DNA of 64,000 nucleotides from the NCBI RefSeq assembly GCF_051014445.1, contig NW_027488370.1:15562001-15626000 (forward strand), written 5' to 3'. The DNA comes from Colletes latitarsis. Taxonomy: Eukaryota; Arthropoda; Insecta; Hymenoptera; Colletidae. Every line of letters starts with the position of its first letter. Within the stretch, counting starts at the first letter, position 1. The notes under the pieces were generated by a model. The model saw only the letters and a program-made list of their open reading frames with translations, had not been told where the DNA came from and made no database searches. Made by a program: the position numbers and the translations under genes. This document shows, one piece after another, positions 26,000-38,997 of the stretch.

Positions 26000-28900
26000 A
26001 CCACGTTTAATTGACTGTTTCGGTGAGGAACCTCGTTACTACGGGATCCAAACCAGAAAAAACCCAGGATCTGGCCAACAAGTATGCGAAAAACGCGAAA
26101 GTATGAGCCAGATGATTGCAAATACCAGAACTAACCCAGACGTTACCTGCGTTATCCTCTAAAATACTATTCGGAAACAGCTTTTATTGACTGCTTCAGT
26201 GTGGTACCACATTACTACGTGATCCAAACCAGAGAAAGCCCAGTATCTGGCCTACAAGTATGCGAAAAATGCGAAAGTACGAGCCAGATGAGGGCAAATT
26301 CCAGACCTAGCCCAGAGATAACCGGCGTTATCCTCTAAAATATTAATCGCAACCAGGTTTAATTGTCTGTTTCGGTGTGGATCCACATTACTACGGGATC
26401 CAAACCAGAAAAAGGCCAAGATCTCACCAACAAGTATGCGAAAAATGCGAAAGTACGAGACAGATGAGGGCAAATACCAGAACTAACCCAAACATAACCA
26501 GCGTTATCCTCCAAAATATTGATTGCAACCAGGTTTAATTGACTGCATCGGTGTGGAACCTCATTACGACGGGATCCAAACCACAAAAAACCCAAGATCT
26601 GGCCAACAAGTACGCGAAAATTACGAAAGCACGAGACAGATGAGGGCAAATCCCTGACCTAACCGAGACATAACCGGCGTTATCCTCTAAAATATTAATC
26701 GCAACCAGGTTTAATTGACTGTTTCGGTGTGGAACCACATTACTACGGGATCCAAACCAGGAAAAACCCAGGATCTGGCCAACAAGTATGCGAAAAATGC
26801 GAAAATACGATCCAGATGACGGCAAATCCCAGACCTACCCGAGACATAACCGGGGTTATCCTCTAAAATATTAATCGCAACCAGGTTTAATTGACTGTTT
26901 CAGTGTCATACCACATTACTACGTGGTCCAAGCCAGAAAAAGGCCAGGATCTGGCAAACAAGTATACGAAATCGCGGAAGTGTGAGCCAGATGGTTGCAA
27001 ATACCAGAACTAACCCTGACGTAACCTGCGTTATCCTCTAAAATATTAATCGCAACCAGGTTTAATTGACTGTTTCGGTGTGGAACTTCATTACTACGGG
27101 ATCCAAACCAGAAAAAACCCAGGATCTGGCCAACAAGTATGCCAAAGATGCGAAAGTACGAGCCAGATGAGGGCAAATACCAGACCTAACCCAGACATAA
27201 CCGGCGTAATCCTCTCAAATATTAATCGGAACCAGGTTTAATTGACTGTTTCAGTGTGGTACTACATTACTACGTGATCCAAACCAAAAAAAACCCAGGA
27301 TCTTGCCAACAAGAATGCGAAAAATGCGAAAGTACGAGGCAGATGATTGCAAATACCAGAACTAACACAAACATAACCAGCGTTATCCTCCAAAATATTC
27401 ATTGCAACCAGGTTTAATTGACTGCATCGGTGTGGAACCACATTACGACGGGATCCCAACCACAAAAAACCCAAGATCTGGCCAACAAGTACGCGAAAAT
27501 TACGAAAGCACGAGACAGATGAGGGCAAATGCCTGACCTAACCGAGACATAACCTGCGTTATCCTCTAAAATATTAACCGCAACCACGTTTAATTGACTG
27601 TTTCGGTGTGGAACCTCGTTACTACGGGATCCAAACCAGAAAACACCCAGGATCTGGCCAACAAGTATGCGAAAAACGCGAAAGTATGAGCCAGATGATA
27701 GCAAATACCAGAACTAACCCAGACGTAACCTGCGTTATCCTCTAAAATACTATTCGGAACTAGATTCTATTGACTGTTTCAGTGTGATACCACATTACTA
27801 CGAGGTCGAAGCCAGAAAAAGGCCAGGATCTGGCCAACAAGTATGCGAAAAATGCGAAAATACGAGCTAGATGACGGCAAATCCCAGACCTACCCGAGAC
27901 ACAACCGGCGTTATCCTCTAAAATATTAATCGCAACCGGGTTTAATTGACTGTTTCAGTGTAATACCACATTACTACGTGGTCCAAGCCAGGAAAAGGCC
28001 AGGATCTGGCCAACAAGTATGCGAGAAATGCGAAAATACGAGCCAGATGACGGCAAATCCCAGACCTACCCGAGACATAACCGGCGTTATCCTCTAAAAC
28101 ATTAATCGCAACCAGGTTTAATTGGCTGTTTCGGTGTGGAACTTCATTACTACGGGATCCAAACCAGAAAAAACCCAGGATCTGGCCAACAAGTAAGCGA
28201 AAAACGCGAAAGTATGAGCCAGATGATTGCAAATACCAGAACTAACCCAGACGTAACCTGCGTTATTCTCCAAAATATTAATCGCAACCAGGTTTAATTG
28301 ACTGCTTCAGTGTGGAACGACATTACGACGGGATCCAAACCACAAAAAACCCAAGATCTGGCCAACAAGTTCGCGAAAATTACGAAAGCACGACACAGAT
28401 GAGGGCAAATCTCTGACCTAATCGAGACATAACCGGCGTTATCCTCTAAAATATTAATCGCAACCAGGTTTAATTGACTGTTTTAGCGTGATACCACATT
28501 ACTACGTGATCCAAACCAAAAAAAGCCCAGGATCTTGCCAACAAGTATGCGAAAAATGCGAAAGTACGAGCCAGATGATTGCAAATACCAGAACTAACCC
28601 AAACATAACCAGCGTTATCCTCCAAAATATTCATCGCGACCAGGTTTAATTGACTGTTTCGGTGTGGAACCACATTACTACGGGATCCACACCTGAAAAA
28701 ACCCTGGATCTGGCCAAGAAGTATGCGAAAAACGCGATAGTATGAGCCAGATAATTGCAAATACCAGAACTAACCCAGACATAACCAGCGTTATCCTCTA
28801 AAATACTAATCGGAACCAGCTTTTATTGACTGTTTCAGTGTGGTACCACATTACAACGTGATCCAAGCTAGAAAAAGGCCAGGATCTGTCCAACAAGTAT

Positions 28901-31900
28901 GCGATAAATGCGAAAGTACGAGCCAGATGAGGGTAAATCTCTGACCTAACCGAGACATAACCGGCGATATCCTCCAAAATATTAATCGCTACCAGGTTTA
29001 ATTGACTGTTTCGGTGTGGTACCGCATTACTACGTGATCCAAACCAGAAAAAGGCCAGGATCTTGCCTACAAGTGTGCAAAAATGCGAAGGTACGAGCCA
29101 GATGAGGGCAAATACCAGACCTAACCCAGACATAACTGGCGTTATCCTCTAAAATATTAACCGGGACCAGGTTTAATTGACTGTTTCAGTGTGGTACCAC
29201 ATTACGACGTGATCCAAACCAAAAAAAGCCCAGGATCTTGCCAACGAGTATGCAAAAAATGCGAAAGTACGAGCCAGATGATTGCAAATACCAGAACTAA
29301 CCCAAACATAACCAGCGTTATCCTCCAAAATATTAATCGCAACCAGGTTTAATTGACTCCATCCGTGTGGAACCACATTACGACGGGATCCAGACCACAA
29401 AAAACCCAAGATCTGGCCAACAAGTTCGCGAAAATTACGAAAGCACGACACAGATGAGGGCAAATCCCCGACCTAATCGAGACATAACCGGCGTTATCCC
29501 CTAAAATATTAGCCGCAACCGCGTTGAATTGACTGTTTCGGTGTGGAACCTCGTTACTACGGGATCCAAACCAGAAAAAACCCAGGATCTGGCCAACAAG
29601 TATGCGAAAACGCGAAAGTATGAGCCAGATGATTGCAAATACCAGAACTGACCCAGACGTAACCTGCGTTATCCTCTAAAATACTATTCGGAACCAGCTT
29701 TTATTGACTGTTTCATTGTGGTACCACATTACTACGTGATTCAAACCAGAAAAAGCCCAGGATCTGGCCAACACGTATGCGAAAAATGCGAAAATACCAG
29801 CCAGATGACGGCAAATCGCAGAACTACCCGAGACATAACCGGCGTTATCCTCTAAAATATTAATCGCAACCAGGTTTAATTGACTGTTTCGGTGTGGATC
29901 CACATTACTACGTGATCCAAGCCAGAAAAAGGCCAGGATATTGCCAACAAGTAAGCGAGAAATGCGAAAATACGAGCCAGATGTCGGCAACTCCCAGAAC
30001 TACCCGAGTCATAACCGGCGTTATCCTCTAAAATATTAATCGCAAGCAGGTTTAATTGACTGTTTCGGTGTGGAACTTCATTACTACGGGATCCAAACCA
30101 AAAAAAGCTCAGGATCTTGCCAACAAGTATGCGAAAAATGCGAAAGTACGAGCCAGATGATTGCAAATACCAGAACTAACCCAAACATAACCAGCGTTAT
30201 CCTCCAAAATATTAATCGCAACCAGGTTTAATTGACTCCATCCGTGTGGAACCACATTACGACGGGATCCAGACCACAAAAAACCCAAGATCTGGCCAAC
30301 AAGTTCGCGAAAATTACGAAAGCACGACACAGATGAGGGCAAATCCCCGACCTAATCGAGACATAACCGGCGTTATCCCCTAAAATATTAGCCGCAACCG
30401 CGTTGAATTGACTGTTTCGGTGTGGAACCTCGCTACTACGGGATCCAAACCAGAAAAAACCCAGGATCTGGCCAACAAGTATGCGAAAAATGCGAAAATA
30501 CCAGCCAGATGACGGCAAATCGCAGAACTACCCGAGACATAACCGGCGTTATCCTCTAAAATATTAATCGCAACCAGGTTTAATTGACTGTTTCGGTGTG
30601 GATCCACATTACTACGTGATCCAAGCCAGAAAAAGGCCAGGATATTGCCAACAAGTAAGCGAGAAATGCGAAAATACGAGCCAGATGTCGGCAACTCCCA
30701 GAACTACCCGAGTCATAACCGGCGTTATCCTCTAAAATATTAATCGCAACCAGGTTTAATTGACTGTTTCGGTGTGGAACTTCATTACTACGGGATCCAA
30801 ACCAGAAAAAACCCAGGATCTGGCCAACAAGTATGCGAAAATCGCGAAGGTACGAGCCAGATGAGGGCAAATACCAGACCTAACCAAGACAGAACAGGCG
30901 TTATCCTCTAAAATATTAATCAGAACCAGGTTTAATTGACTGTCTCAGTGTGATACCACATTACTACGTGGTCCAAGCCAGAAAAAGGCCAGGATCTGGC
31001 CAACAAGTATGCGAAAAATGCGAAAGTACGAACCAGATGAGGGCAAATACCAGACCTAACCCAGACATAACCGGCGTTATCCTCTAAAATATTAATCGGA
31101 ACCAGGTTTAATTGATTGTTTCAGTGTGGTACCACATTACTACGTGATCCAAACCAAAAAAAGCTCAGGATCTTGCCAACAAGTATGCGAAAAATGCGAA
31201 AGTACGAGCCAGATGATTGCAAATACCAGAACTAACCCAATCATAACCAGGGTTATCCTCCAAAATATTCATAGCAACCAGGTATAATTGACTGCTTCGG
31301 TGTGGAACCACATTACGACGGGATCCAAACCACAAAAAACCCAAGATCTGGCCAACAAGTACGCGAAAATTGCGAAAGTATGAGCCAGACGATTGCAAAT
31401 ACCAGAACTAACCCAGATATAACCAGCGTTATCTCCTAAAATATTAATCGGAACCAGGTTTAATTGACTGTTCCCGTGTGGAACCGCATTACTACGTGAT
31501 CCAAACCAGAAAAACGCCAGGATCTGGCCAACAAGTATGCGAAAAATGCGAAAGTACGAACCAGATGAGGGCAAATACCAGACCTAACCCAGACATAACC
31601 GGCGTTATCCTCTAAAATATTAATCGGAACCAGGTTTAATTGACTGTTTCAGTGTGGTACCACATTACTACGTGATCCAAACTAAAAAAAGCCCAGAATC
31701 TTGCAAGCAAGTATGCGAAAAATGCGAAAGTACGAGCCACATGATTGCAAATACCAGAACTAACCCAAACATAACCAGCGTCATCCTCCAAAATATTCAT
31801 CCGAACCAGGTTCGATTGACTGCTTCGGTGTGGAACCAGATTACGACGGGATCCAAACCACAAAAAACCCAAGATCTGGCCAACAAGTACGCGAAAATTG

Positions 31901-32800
31901 CAAAAGTATGAGCCAGATGATTGCAAATACCAGAACTAACCCAGACATAACCAGCGTTATCCTCTAAAATATTAATCGGAACCAGGTTTAATTGACTGTT
32001 TCAGTGTGGTACCACATTACTACGAGATCCAAACCAAAAAAAGCCGAGGAACTTGCCAACAAGTAAGCGAGAAATGCGAAAGTACAAGCCAGATGAGGGC
32101 AAATACCAGACCTAACCCAGACATAACCGGCGTTATCCTCTAAAATATTCATCGCGACCAGGTTTAATTGACTGTTTCGGTGTGGAACCACATTACTACG
32201 GGATCCAAACCTGAAAAAACCCTGGATCTGGCCAAGAAGTATGCGAAAAACGCGATAGTATGAGCCAGATAATTGCAAATACCAGAACTAACCAAGACAT
32301 AACCAGCGTTATCCTCTAAAATCCTAATCGGAGCCAGCTTTTATTGACTGTTTCAGTGTGGTACCACATTACAACGTGATCCAAACCAGAAAAAGCCCAG
32401 GATCTGGCCAACAAGTACGCGAGAAATGCGAAAGTATGAGCCAGATGAGGACAAATCCCAGACCTAACCGAGAGATAACCGGCGTTATCCTCTAAAATAT
32501 TAATCGCAACCAGGCTTACTTGACTGTTTCGGTGTGGTACCGCATTACGACGTGATCCAATCCAGAAAAGGGCCAGGATCTGGACAACAAGTTTGCGAAA
32601 AATGCGAAAGTACGAGCCAGATGAGGGCACATACCAGACCTAACCTAGACATAACCGGCGTTATCCTCTAAAATACTAACCGGAACCAGGTTTGATTGAC
32701 TGTTTCAGTGTGGTACCGCATTACTACGTGGTCCAAGCCAGAAAGAGGCCAGGATCTGGCCAACAAGTAAGCGAAAAATGCGAAAGTATGTGCCAGATGA
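26000..32800 (+). repeat. Transition zone between left and right monomer families
   Basis: The GGAACTTCATT box of the left domain thins out here; late copies lie near 27,085, 28,139, 30,074 and 30,778. The right-domain markers begin: the CCAAACTAAAAAAAGCCC box is first seen near 31,678, and the GTGGTCCAAGCC boxes become common. Monomers in this zone look more heterogeneous than on either side, with many singletons such as CGCGTTGAATTGACTG and GACTCCATCCGTG. Only satellite is present. The limits are a judgement by eye. Confidence 0.6.
29280..30930 (+). repeat. Overlapping partial duplication with an internal junction
   Basis: About 29,280-29,600 matches about 30,160-30,480 at an offset of 879-880 bases, sharing TTGACTCCATCCGTGTGG and CGCAACCGCGTTGAATTG. 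At about 30,485 the right copy switches to matching sequence 704 bases upstream, as shown by AAAATACCAGCCAGATG at about 29,791 and 30,495 and by GATGTCGGCAACTCCC. The right copy is therefore one monomer shorter than the left. This looks like an in-register unequal crossover or gene-conversion edge. Confidence 0.8.
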
Positions 32801-32839
32801 TTGCAAATACCAGATCTAACCCAGACGTAACCGGCGTTA

Positions 32840-35590
32840 TCCTCTAAAATATTAATCGTAAGCAGGTTTACTTGACTGTTTCGGTGTGGTACCGCATTAC
32901 TACGTGATCCAAACCAAAAATAGGCCAAGATCTGCCCAACAAGTATGCGAAAAATGCGAAAGTACGAGCCAGATGAGGGCAAATACCAGACCTAACCCAG
33001 ACATAACCGGCGTTATCCTCTAAAATATTCATCGCGACCAGGTTTAATTGACTGTTTCGGTGTGGAACCACATTACTACGGGATCCAAACCTGAAAAAAC
33101 CCTGGATCTGGCCAAGAAGTATGCGAAAATCGCGATAGTATGAGCCAGATAATTGCAAATACCAGAACTAACCCAGACATAACCAGAGTTATCCTCTAAA
33201 ATACTAATCGGAACCAGCTTTTATTGACTGTTTCAGTGTGGTACCACACTACACCGTGATCCAAACCAGAAAAAGCCCAGGATCTGGCCAACAAGTACGC
33301 GAGAAATGCGAAAGTATGAGCCAGATGAGGACAAATCCCAGACCTAACCGAGAGATAACCGGCGTTATCCTCTAAAATATTAATCGCAACCAGGTTTACT
33401 TGACTGTTTCGGTGTGGTACCGCATTACCACGTGATCCAATCCAGAGAAAAGCCTGGATCTGGCCAACAAGTTTGCGAAAAATGCGAAAGTACGAGCCAG
33501 ATGAGGGCACATACCAGACCTAACCCAGACATAACCGGCGTTATCCTCTAAAATATTAATCGCAACCAGGTTTAATTGTCTGTTTCAGTGTGATACCATA
33601 TTACTACGTGGTCACAGCCAGGAAAAGGCCAGGATCTGGTCAACAAGTATGCGAAAAAAGCGTAAATACGAGCCAGATGACGGCAAATTAGACCTAACCG
33701 AGACATAACCGGCGTTATCCTCTAAAATATTAATCGTAAGCAGGTTTACTTGACTGTTTCGGTATGGTACCGCATTACTACGTGATCCAAACCAAAAATA
33801 GGCCAGGATCTGTCCAACAAGTATGCGAACAATGCGAAAGTACGAGCCAGATGAGGGCTAATACCAGACCTAACCCAGACATAACCGGCGTTATCCTCTA
33901 AAATATTCATCGCGACCAGGTTTAATTGAGTGTTTCGTTGTGGAACCACATTACTACGGGATCCAAACCTGAAAAAACCCTGGATCTGGCCAAGAAGTAT
34001 GCGAAAAATGCGAAAGTACGGGCCAGATGAGGGCAAATCCCAGACCTAACCGAGACATAACCGGCGTTACCCTCTAAAATATTAATCGCTACCAGGTTTA
34101 ATTGACTGTTTCGGTGTGGTACCGCATTACTACGTGATCCAAACCAGAAAAAGGCCAGGATCTTGCCTACATGTATGCGAAAAATGCGAAAGTACGAGCC
34201 AGATGAGGGCAAATACCAGACATAACCCAGACATAACCGGCGTTATCCTCTAAAATATTAATCGGAACTAGATTCTATTGACTGTTTCAGTGTGGTACCA
34301 AATTACTACGTGATCCAAACCAGAAAAACGCCAGGATCTGGCCAACAAGTATGCGAAAAATGCGAAAGTACGGGCCAGATGAGGGCAAATCCCAGACCTA
34401 ACCGAGACATAACCGGCGTTATCCTCTAAAATATTAATCGCTACCAGGTTTAATTGACTGTTTCGGTGTGGTACCGCATTACTACGTGATCCAAACCAGA
34501 AAAAGGCCAGGATCTTGCCTACATGTATGCGAAAAATGCGAAAGTACGAACCAGATGAGGGCAAATACCAGACCTAACCCAGACATAACCGGCGTTATCC
34601 TCTAAAATATTAATCGGAACCAGGTTTTATTGACTGTTTCAGTGTGGTACCTCATTACTACGTGATCCAAACTAAAAAAAGCCCAGAATCTTGCCAACAA
34701 GTGTGCGAAAATTGCGAAAGTATGAGCCAGATGATTGCAAATACCAGAACTAACCCAGACATAACCAGCGTTATCCTCTAAAATATTAATCGGAACCAGG
34801 TTTAATTGACTGGTTCAGTGTGGTACCTCATTCCTACGTGGTCCAAGCCAGAAAAAGGCCAGGATCTTGCCTATATGTATGCGAAAAATGCGAAAGTACG
34901 AGCCAGATGAGGGCACATACCAGACCTAACCCAGACATAACCGGCGTTATCCTCTAAAATATTAATCGCAACCAGGATTAATTGACTGTTTCAGTGTGAT
35001 ACCACATTACTACGTGGTCAAAGCCAGGAAAAGGCCAGGATCTGGTCAACAAGTATGCGAAAAAAACGAATATACGAGCCAGATGACGGCAAATCCCAGA
35101 CCTAACCCAGCCATAACCGGCGTTATCCTCTAAAATATTAATCGGAACTAGATTCTATTGACTGTTTCAGTGTGGTACCACATTACAACGTGGTCCAAGC
35201 CAGAAAAAGGCCAGGATCTGGCCAACAAGTATGCGAAAAATGCGAAAATACGAGCCAGAAGACGGCAAATCCCAGACCTACCCGTGACATAACCGGCGTT
35301 GTCCTCTAAAATATTAATCGCAAACAGGTTTAATTGACTGTTTCAGTGTGACACCACATTACTACGTGGTCCTAGCCAGAAAAAGGCCAGGATCTGGTCA
35401 ACAAGTATGCGAAAAACGCGAAAGTATGAGCCAGATGGTTGCAAATACCAGACCTAACCCAGACATAACCAGCGTTATCCTCTAAAATATTAATCGGTAC
35501 CAGGTTTTATCGACTGTTTCAGTGTGGTACCTCATTACTACGTGGTCCAAGCCAGAAAAAGGCCAGGATCTGGCCAACAAGTAAGCGAAA
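32840..35590 (+). repeat. Long repeated block R0, copy 1
   Basis: This block matches about 38,998-41,573. The offset is 6,158 until about 33,290, then 5,981 and finally 5,983 bases. One monomer near 33,290-33,470 is absent from copy 2, and a 2-base loss near 33,689 (GCAAATTAGACC here, GCAAATCCCAGACC in copy 2) gives the last step. Shared rare variants include CGTAAGCAGGTTTACTTG, GTGGTCACAGCC and GCGAACAATGCG. Confidence 0.82.
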
Positions 35591-37045
35591 AATGCGAACG
35601 TACGAGCCAGATGAGGGCAAATCCCTGACCTAACCGAGCCATAACCGGCGTTGGCGTCTAAAATATTAATCGCAACCAGGTTTAATTGACTGCTTCGGTG
35701 TGGAACCACATTACGACGGGATCCAAACCAGAAAAAACCCAGGATCTGACCAACAAGTATGCGAAAAATACGAAAGCACGAGCAAGATGAGGGCAAATAC
35801 CAGACCTAACCCAGACATAACCGGCGTTATCCTCTAAAATATTAATCGGAACCAGGTTTAATTGACTGTTTCAGTGTGGTACCACATTACTACGTGATCC
35901 AAACTAAAAAAAGCCCAGAATCTTGCCAACAAGTATGCGAAAAATGCGAAAGTACGAGCCAGATGATTGCAAATACCAGAACTAACCCAAACATAACTAG
36001 CGTCATCCTCCAAAATATTCATCCGAACCAGGTTCGATTGACTGCTTCGGTGTGGAACCAGATTACGACGGGATCCAAACCACAAAAAACCCAAGATCTG
36101 GCCAACAAGTACGCGAAAATTGCAAAAGTATGAGCCAGATGATTGCAAATACCAGAACTAACCCAGACATAACCGGCGTTGTCCTCTAAAATATTAATCG
36201 CAAACAGGTTTAATTGACTGTTTCAGTGTGACACCACATTACTACGTGGTCCTAGCCAGAAAAAGGCCAGGATCTGGTCAACAAGTATGCGAAAAACGCG
36301 AAAGTATGAGCCAGATGGTTGCAAATACCAGACCTAACCCAGACATAACCAGCGTTATCCTCTAAAATATTAATCGGTACCAGGTTTTATCGACTGTTTC
36401 AGTGTGGTACCTCATTACTACGTGGTCCAAGCCAGAAAAAGGCCAGGATCTGGCCAACAAGTAAGCGAAAAATGCGAACGTACGAGCCAGATGAGGGCAA
36501 ATCCCTGACCTAACCGAGCCATAACCGGCGTTGGCGTCTAAAATATTAATCGCAACCAGGTTTAATTGACTGCTTCGGTGTGGAACCACATTACGACGGG
36601 ATCCAAACCAGAAAAAACCCAGGATCTGACCAACAAGTATGCGAAAAATACGAAAGCACGAGCAAGATGAGGGCAAATACCAGACCTAACCCAGACATAA
36701 CCGGCGTTATCCTCTAAAATATTAATCGGAACCAGGTTTAATTGACTGTTTCAGTGTGGTACCACATTACTACGTGATCCAAACTAAAAAAAGCCCAGAA
36801 TCTTGCCAACAAGTATGCGAAAAATGCGAAAGTACGAGCCAGATGATTGCAAATACCAGAACTAACCCAAACATAACTAGCGTCATCCTCCAAAATATTC
36901 ATCCGAACCAGGTTCGATTGACTGCTTCGGTGTGGAACCAGATTACGACGGGATCCAAACCACAAAAAACCCAAGATCTGGCCAACAAGTACGCGAAAAT
37001 TGCAAAAGTATGAGCCAGATGATTGCAAATACCAGAACTAACCCA
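35286..37045 (+). repeat. Perfect 880-bp (5-monomer) tandem duplication
   Basis: Bases 35,286-36,165 and 36,166-37,045 are two adjacent copies. I compared them line by line and found no difference in 880 positions. They share variants rare elsewhere, such as GTTGGCGTCTAAAA (35,651 and 36,531; other copies have GTTGTCGTCTAAAA) and ACATAACTAGCG (35,991 and 36,871; other copies have ACATAACCAGCG). Identity ends at about 37,055, where AACCAGCG replaces AACCGGCG. The length is exactly 5 x 176. Either a very recent duplication or an assembly error could produce this. Confidence 0.95.
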
Positions 37046-38997
37046 GACATAACCAGCGTTATCCTCTAAAATATTAATCGGAACCAGGTTTAATTGACTG
37101 TTTCAGTGTGGTACCACATTACTACGTGATCCAAACCAAAAAAAGCCGAGGATCTTGCCAACAAGTAAGCGAGAAATGCGAAAGTATGAGCCAGATGAGG
37201 ACAAATCCCAGACCTAACCGAGAGATAACCGGCGTTATCCTCTAAAATATTAATCGCAACCAGGTTTAATTGACTGTTTCAGTGTGATACCACATTACTA
37301 CGTGGTCCAAGCCAGAAAAAGGCCAGGATCTGGCCAACAAGTATGCGAAAAATGCGAAAGTACGAGCCAGATGAGGGCAAATCCCTGACCTAACCGAGCC
37401 ATAACCGGCGTTGTCGTCTAAAATATTAATCGCAACCAGGTTTAATTGACTGCTTCGGTGTGGAACCACATTACGACGGGATCCAAACCAGAAAAAACCC
37501 AGGATCTGACCAACAAGTATGCGAAAAATTCGAAAGCACGAGCAAGATGACGGCAAATCCCAGACCGAACCCAGCCATAACCGGCGTTATCCTCTAAAAA
37601 ATTAATCGGAACCAGGTTTGAATGACTGTTTCAGTGTGGTACCAAATTACTACGTGATACAAGCCAGAAAAAGGCCAGGATCTGGCAAACAAGTATGCGA
37701 TAAATGCGAAAGTACGAGCCAGATGAGGGCAAATCCCTGACCTAACCGAGACATAACCGGCGTTATCCTCTAAAATATTAATCGCAACCAGGCTTACTTG
37801 ACTGTTTCGGTGTGGTACCGCATTACGACGTGATCCAATCCAGAAAAAGGCCAGGATCTGGACAACAAGTTTGCGAAAAATGCGAAAGTACGAGCCAGAT
37901 GAGGGCACATACCAGACCTAACCTAGACATAACCGGCGTTATCCTCTAAAATACTAACCGGAACCAGGTTTGATTGACTGTTTCAGTGTGGTACCGCATT
38001 ACTACGTGATCCAAACCAGGAAAAGGCCAGGATCTGGCCAACAAGTATGCGAAAGATGCGAAAGTACGAGCCAGGTGAGGGCAAATACCAGACCTAACCC
38101 AGACATAACAGGCGTTATCCTCTAAAATATTAATCGGAACCAGGTTTAATTGACTGTTTCAGTGTGGTACCACATTACTACGTGATCCAAACCAAAAAAA
38201 ACCCAGGATCTTGCCAACAAGTATGCGAAAATTGCGAAAGTATGAGCCAGATGATTGCAAATACCAGAACTAACCCAGACATAACCAGCGTTATCCTCTA
38301 AAATATTATTCGGAACCAGGTTTAATTGACTGTTTCAGTGTGGTACCTCATTACTACGTGGTCCAAGCCAGAAAGAGGCCAGGATCTGGCCAACAAGTAA
38401 GCGAAAAATGCGAAAGTATGTGCCAGATGATTGCAAATACCAGACCTAACACAGACGTAACCAGCATTATCCTCTAAAATACTATTCGGAAGCAGCTACT
38501 ATTGACTGTTTCAGTGTGGTACCACATTACTACGTGATACAAACCTGAAAAAGCCCAGGATCTGGCCAACAAGTATGCGAAAGATGCGAAAGTACGAGCC
38601 AGGTGAGGGCAAATACCAGACCTAACCCAGACATAACCGGCGTTATCCTCTAAAATATTCATCGCGACCAGGTTTAATTGACTGTTTCGGTGTGGTACCG
38701 CATTACTACGTGATCCAAACCAGAAAAAGGCCAGGATCTTGCCTATATGTATGCGAAAAATGCGAAAGTACGAGCCAGATGAGGGCACATACCAGACTTA
38801 ACCCTGACATAACCGGCGTTATCCTCTAAAATATTAATCGCAACCAGGTTTAATTGACTGTTTCAGTGTGATACCACATTACTACGTGGTCAAAGCCAGG
38901 AAAAGGCCAGGATCTGGTCAACAAGTATGCGAAAAAAACGAAAATACGAGCCAGACGACGGCAAATCCCAGACCTAACCGAGACATAACCGGCGTTA

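Larger units (their letters stand above)
1..26000 (+). repeat. Left satellite domain (GGAACTTCATT-type monomers)
   Basis: This domain is dominated by monomer variants with GGAACTTCATTACCACGGG or GGAACTTCATTACTCCGGG at the dyad position, by variants with ATTCGAAAATACGAGACAG, and by TGTGGATCCACA variants. A characteristic run of neighbouring monomers recurs with starts near 147, 5,424, 9,470, 13,689, 19,845 and 25,126, at spacings of 5,277, 4,046, 4,219, 6,156 and 5,281 bases. These are multiples of 176 minus a few bases. The long unit is therefore variable in length, not fixed. Nothing other than satellite is seen in it. The right limit is approximate. Confidence 0.8.

Noticed and set aside
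35286..37045. Treating the perfect duplication as proof of recent biology
   Set aside because: Exact adjacent copies in a satellite are also a typical assembly error, so it is reported as a duplication in the sequence only.
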